A stretch of DNA of 12,408 bases from Aquiluna sp. (GTDB lineage Bacteria; Actinomycetota; Actinomycetes; Actinomycetales; Microbacteriaceae). The notes beneath the pieces were generated by a model. The model was not told the DNA's origin. It did not search any database and saw only the letters and a program-made list of their open reading frames with translations. The stretch lies in contig JALQVB010000028.1 of NCBI GenBank assembly GCA_023260495.1, forward strand, positions 1 through 12,408, read 5' to 3'. Position 1 is the stretch's first letter. Each line of letters starts with the position of its first letter. Of this stretch, positions 11,423 through 12,408 are shown piece by piece. Position numbers and translations under genes: made by a program.

Positions 11423-12408
11423 GCCTAGCCGTCGCAGTAGCTGGAGCAACCGGATATGTCGGGGGAGAGCTGCTGCGCCTGATTGCTCAGCACCCAATGC
11501 TGGATCTAGGAGCGGTGACAGCAAATGCCTCCGCCGGCACCAAGCTGGGCGAGCACCATCCGCACCTGCCGGAGTTTGCCGCTCGAACCGTCTTGGAGAC
11601 CACAGCGGAGAACCTGGCGGGACACGAGGTTATCTTCCTCGCGCTCCCACACGCCAAGAGCGCCGAGATTGCCAAGCAGCTTCCAGATCACTGTCTAGTG
11701 ATAGACGCCGGGGCTGACTATAGGCTGCAGGATTCGGCAGCCTGGGAGAAGTATTACGGCACCGAGCATGCTGGGACTTGGCCATATGGCATGCCAGAGC
11801 TGACTCTGGCTGAAGGTGGCAAGATGCGTGGCCGGCTGCGTGAGGTGCGAAGAATTGCGGTTCCAGGCTGCAATGTGACCGCCGTGACCTTGGCGGTGGC
11901 ACCCGGACTCACCGCAGGCCTGTTGGAGCCAGAGGACTTGGTGGCAACCTTGGCCGTCGGAACCTCGGGTGCTGGGCGTTCGTCGAAGCCTGAGCTGAGT
12001 GCATCAGAGATCATTTCAAATGCCAAGCCGTACTCGGTGGCAGGCAGCCACCGGCACATTCCTGAGATTTTGCAAAACGTTGAGATGGCCGGCGGCAGGC
12101 GCGGCAGCATTTCTTTCACTCCTGTGCTCACGGCGATGGCTCGCGGTATTTTGGCAGTAGTCAGCGCCAAGCCGGCATCTCGGTTCTCGCTGGAGATGCT
12201 TCGCGATGTCTACCAGGACGCTTACGGCGATGAGACTTACATCCAGCTACTTCCAGAGGGCTCACTGCCCCAGACCGCTGCGGTCCTAGGCTCCAACTCA
12301 GCCCAAGTCTCGCTGCACTTTGACGAGGAATCGGGCCGGGTGCTGCTGATGTGTGCGATTGACAACCTGGTCAAGGGCACCGCAGGAGCTGCGATTCAGA
12401 GCATGAAT
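11419..12408 (+). CDS. argC: N-acetyl-gamma-glutamyl-phosphate reductase (3' end outside window)
   Basis: The frame is open from ATG 11419 to the window end, giving 330 residues; ArgC proteins are about 345, so only the tail is missing. It reduces N-acetylglutamyl phosphate to the semialdehyde with NADPH in arginine/ornithine synthesis. The N-terminal Rossmann motif is VAGATGYVGGELLRL (7-21). VIDAGADYRL (94-103) is family-typical. The catalytic cysteine is C151 in AVPGCNVTAVTLA, where many ArgC proteins have GCYPT. The catalytic-region histidine is in AGSHRHIPEI (208-217), and FTPVLTAMARGIL (233-244) and DNLVKGTAGAAIQ (315-327) complete the pattern. ATGA overlap with pheT indicates cotranscription with pheST; pheST followed by the arginine cluster is also seen in Mycobacterium. 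No arginine operator was seen. Confidence 0.95.
   Translation, partial: MSLAVAVAGATGYVGGELLRLIAQHPMLDLGAVTANASAGTKLGEHHPHLPEFAARTVLETTAENLAGHEVIFLALPHAKSAEIAKQLPDHCLVIDAGADYRLQDSAAWEKYYGTEHAGTWPYGMPELTLAEGGKMRGRLREVRRIAVPGCNVTAVTLAVAPGLTAGLLEPEDLVATLAVGTSGAGRSSKPELSASEIISNAKPYSVAGSHRHIPEILQNVEMAGGRRGSISFTPVLTAMARGILAVVSAKPASRFSLEMLRDVYQDAYGDETYIQLLPEGSLPQTAAVLGSNSAQVSLHFDEESGRVLLMCAIDNLVKGTAGAAIQSMN

Overview
This window is a piece of an actinobacterial chromosome, most likely from the Microbacteriaceae or a related Micrococcales lineage. Four things support this: the hflX/lexA convergent pair with a divergent LysM gene, a PriA-type isomerase in the histidine cluster, an SseB-domain gene beside a DUF1844 gene, and the pheS-pheT-argC order. 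Base composition looks moderate rather than very GC-rich, as in freshwater ultramicrobacterial Microbacteriaceae; that last point is inference. No mobile elements, tRNAs, rRNAs or CRISPR arrays were seen. Every gene is a housekeeping type, and the interest lies in how genes are packed and controlled.

Region 1 (1-1631), GTPase and SOS switch: the 3' part of hflX converges on lexA, and the two overlap by 14 nt at a small perfect hairpin. A control region of about 180 nt separates lexA from a divergent, very small membrane/LysM gene. That gene resembles the SOS-induced cell-division inhibitors that sit beside lexA in other Gram-positives (YneA in Bacillus, Rv2719c in Mycobacterium). Each side of the control region carries a LexA-box-like palindrome.

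Region 2 (1632-5438), histidine biosynthesis: hisC, hisB, hisH and priA, then an SseB-domain gene, all on the + strand with short gaps or 4-nt overlaps. hisD, hisF, hisG and hisI are not here. A DUF1844 gene converges on the SseB gene.

Region 3 (5750-7188), translation operon: infC-rpmI-rplT, preceded by a hairpin-rich leader. infC appears to start at an AUC codon with a strong Shine-Dalgarno sequence, so a caller limited to ATG/GTG/TTG would truncate it. A near-perfect intrinsic terminator lies inside the first 30 codons of the next gene, a SpoU-family rRNA methyltransferase.

Region 4 (7106-12408): the methyltransferase, then pheS, pheT and argC (cut by the window end), tightly packed. pheS may have its own leaderless promoter overlapping the methyltransferase stop codon. 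I found no new enzymatic system. The most notable observations are the coding-sequence-embedded terminator/attenuator, the AUC start of infC with its leader, and the lexA/LysM SOS control region.
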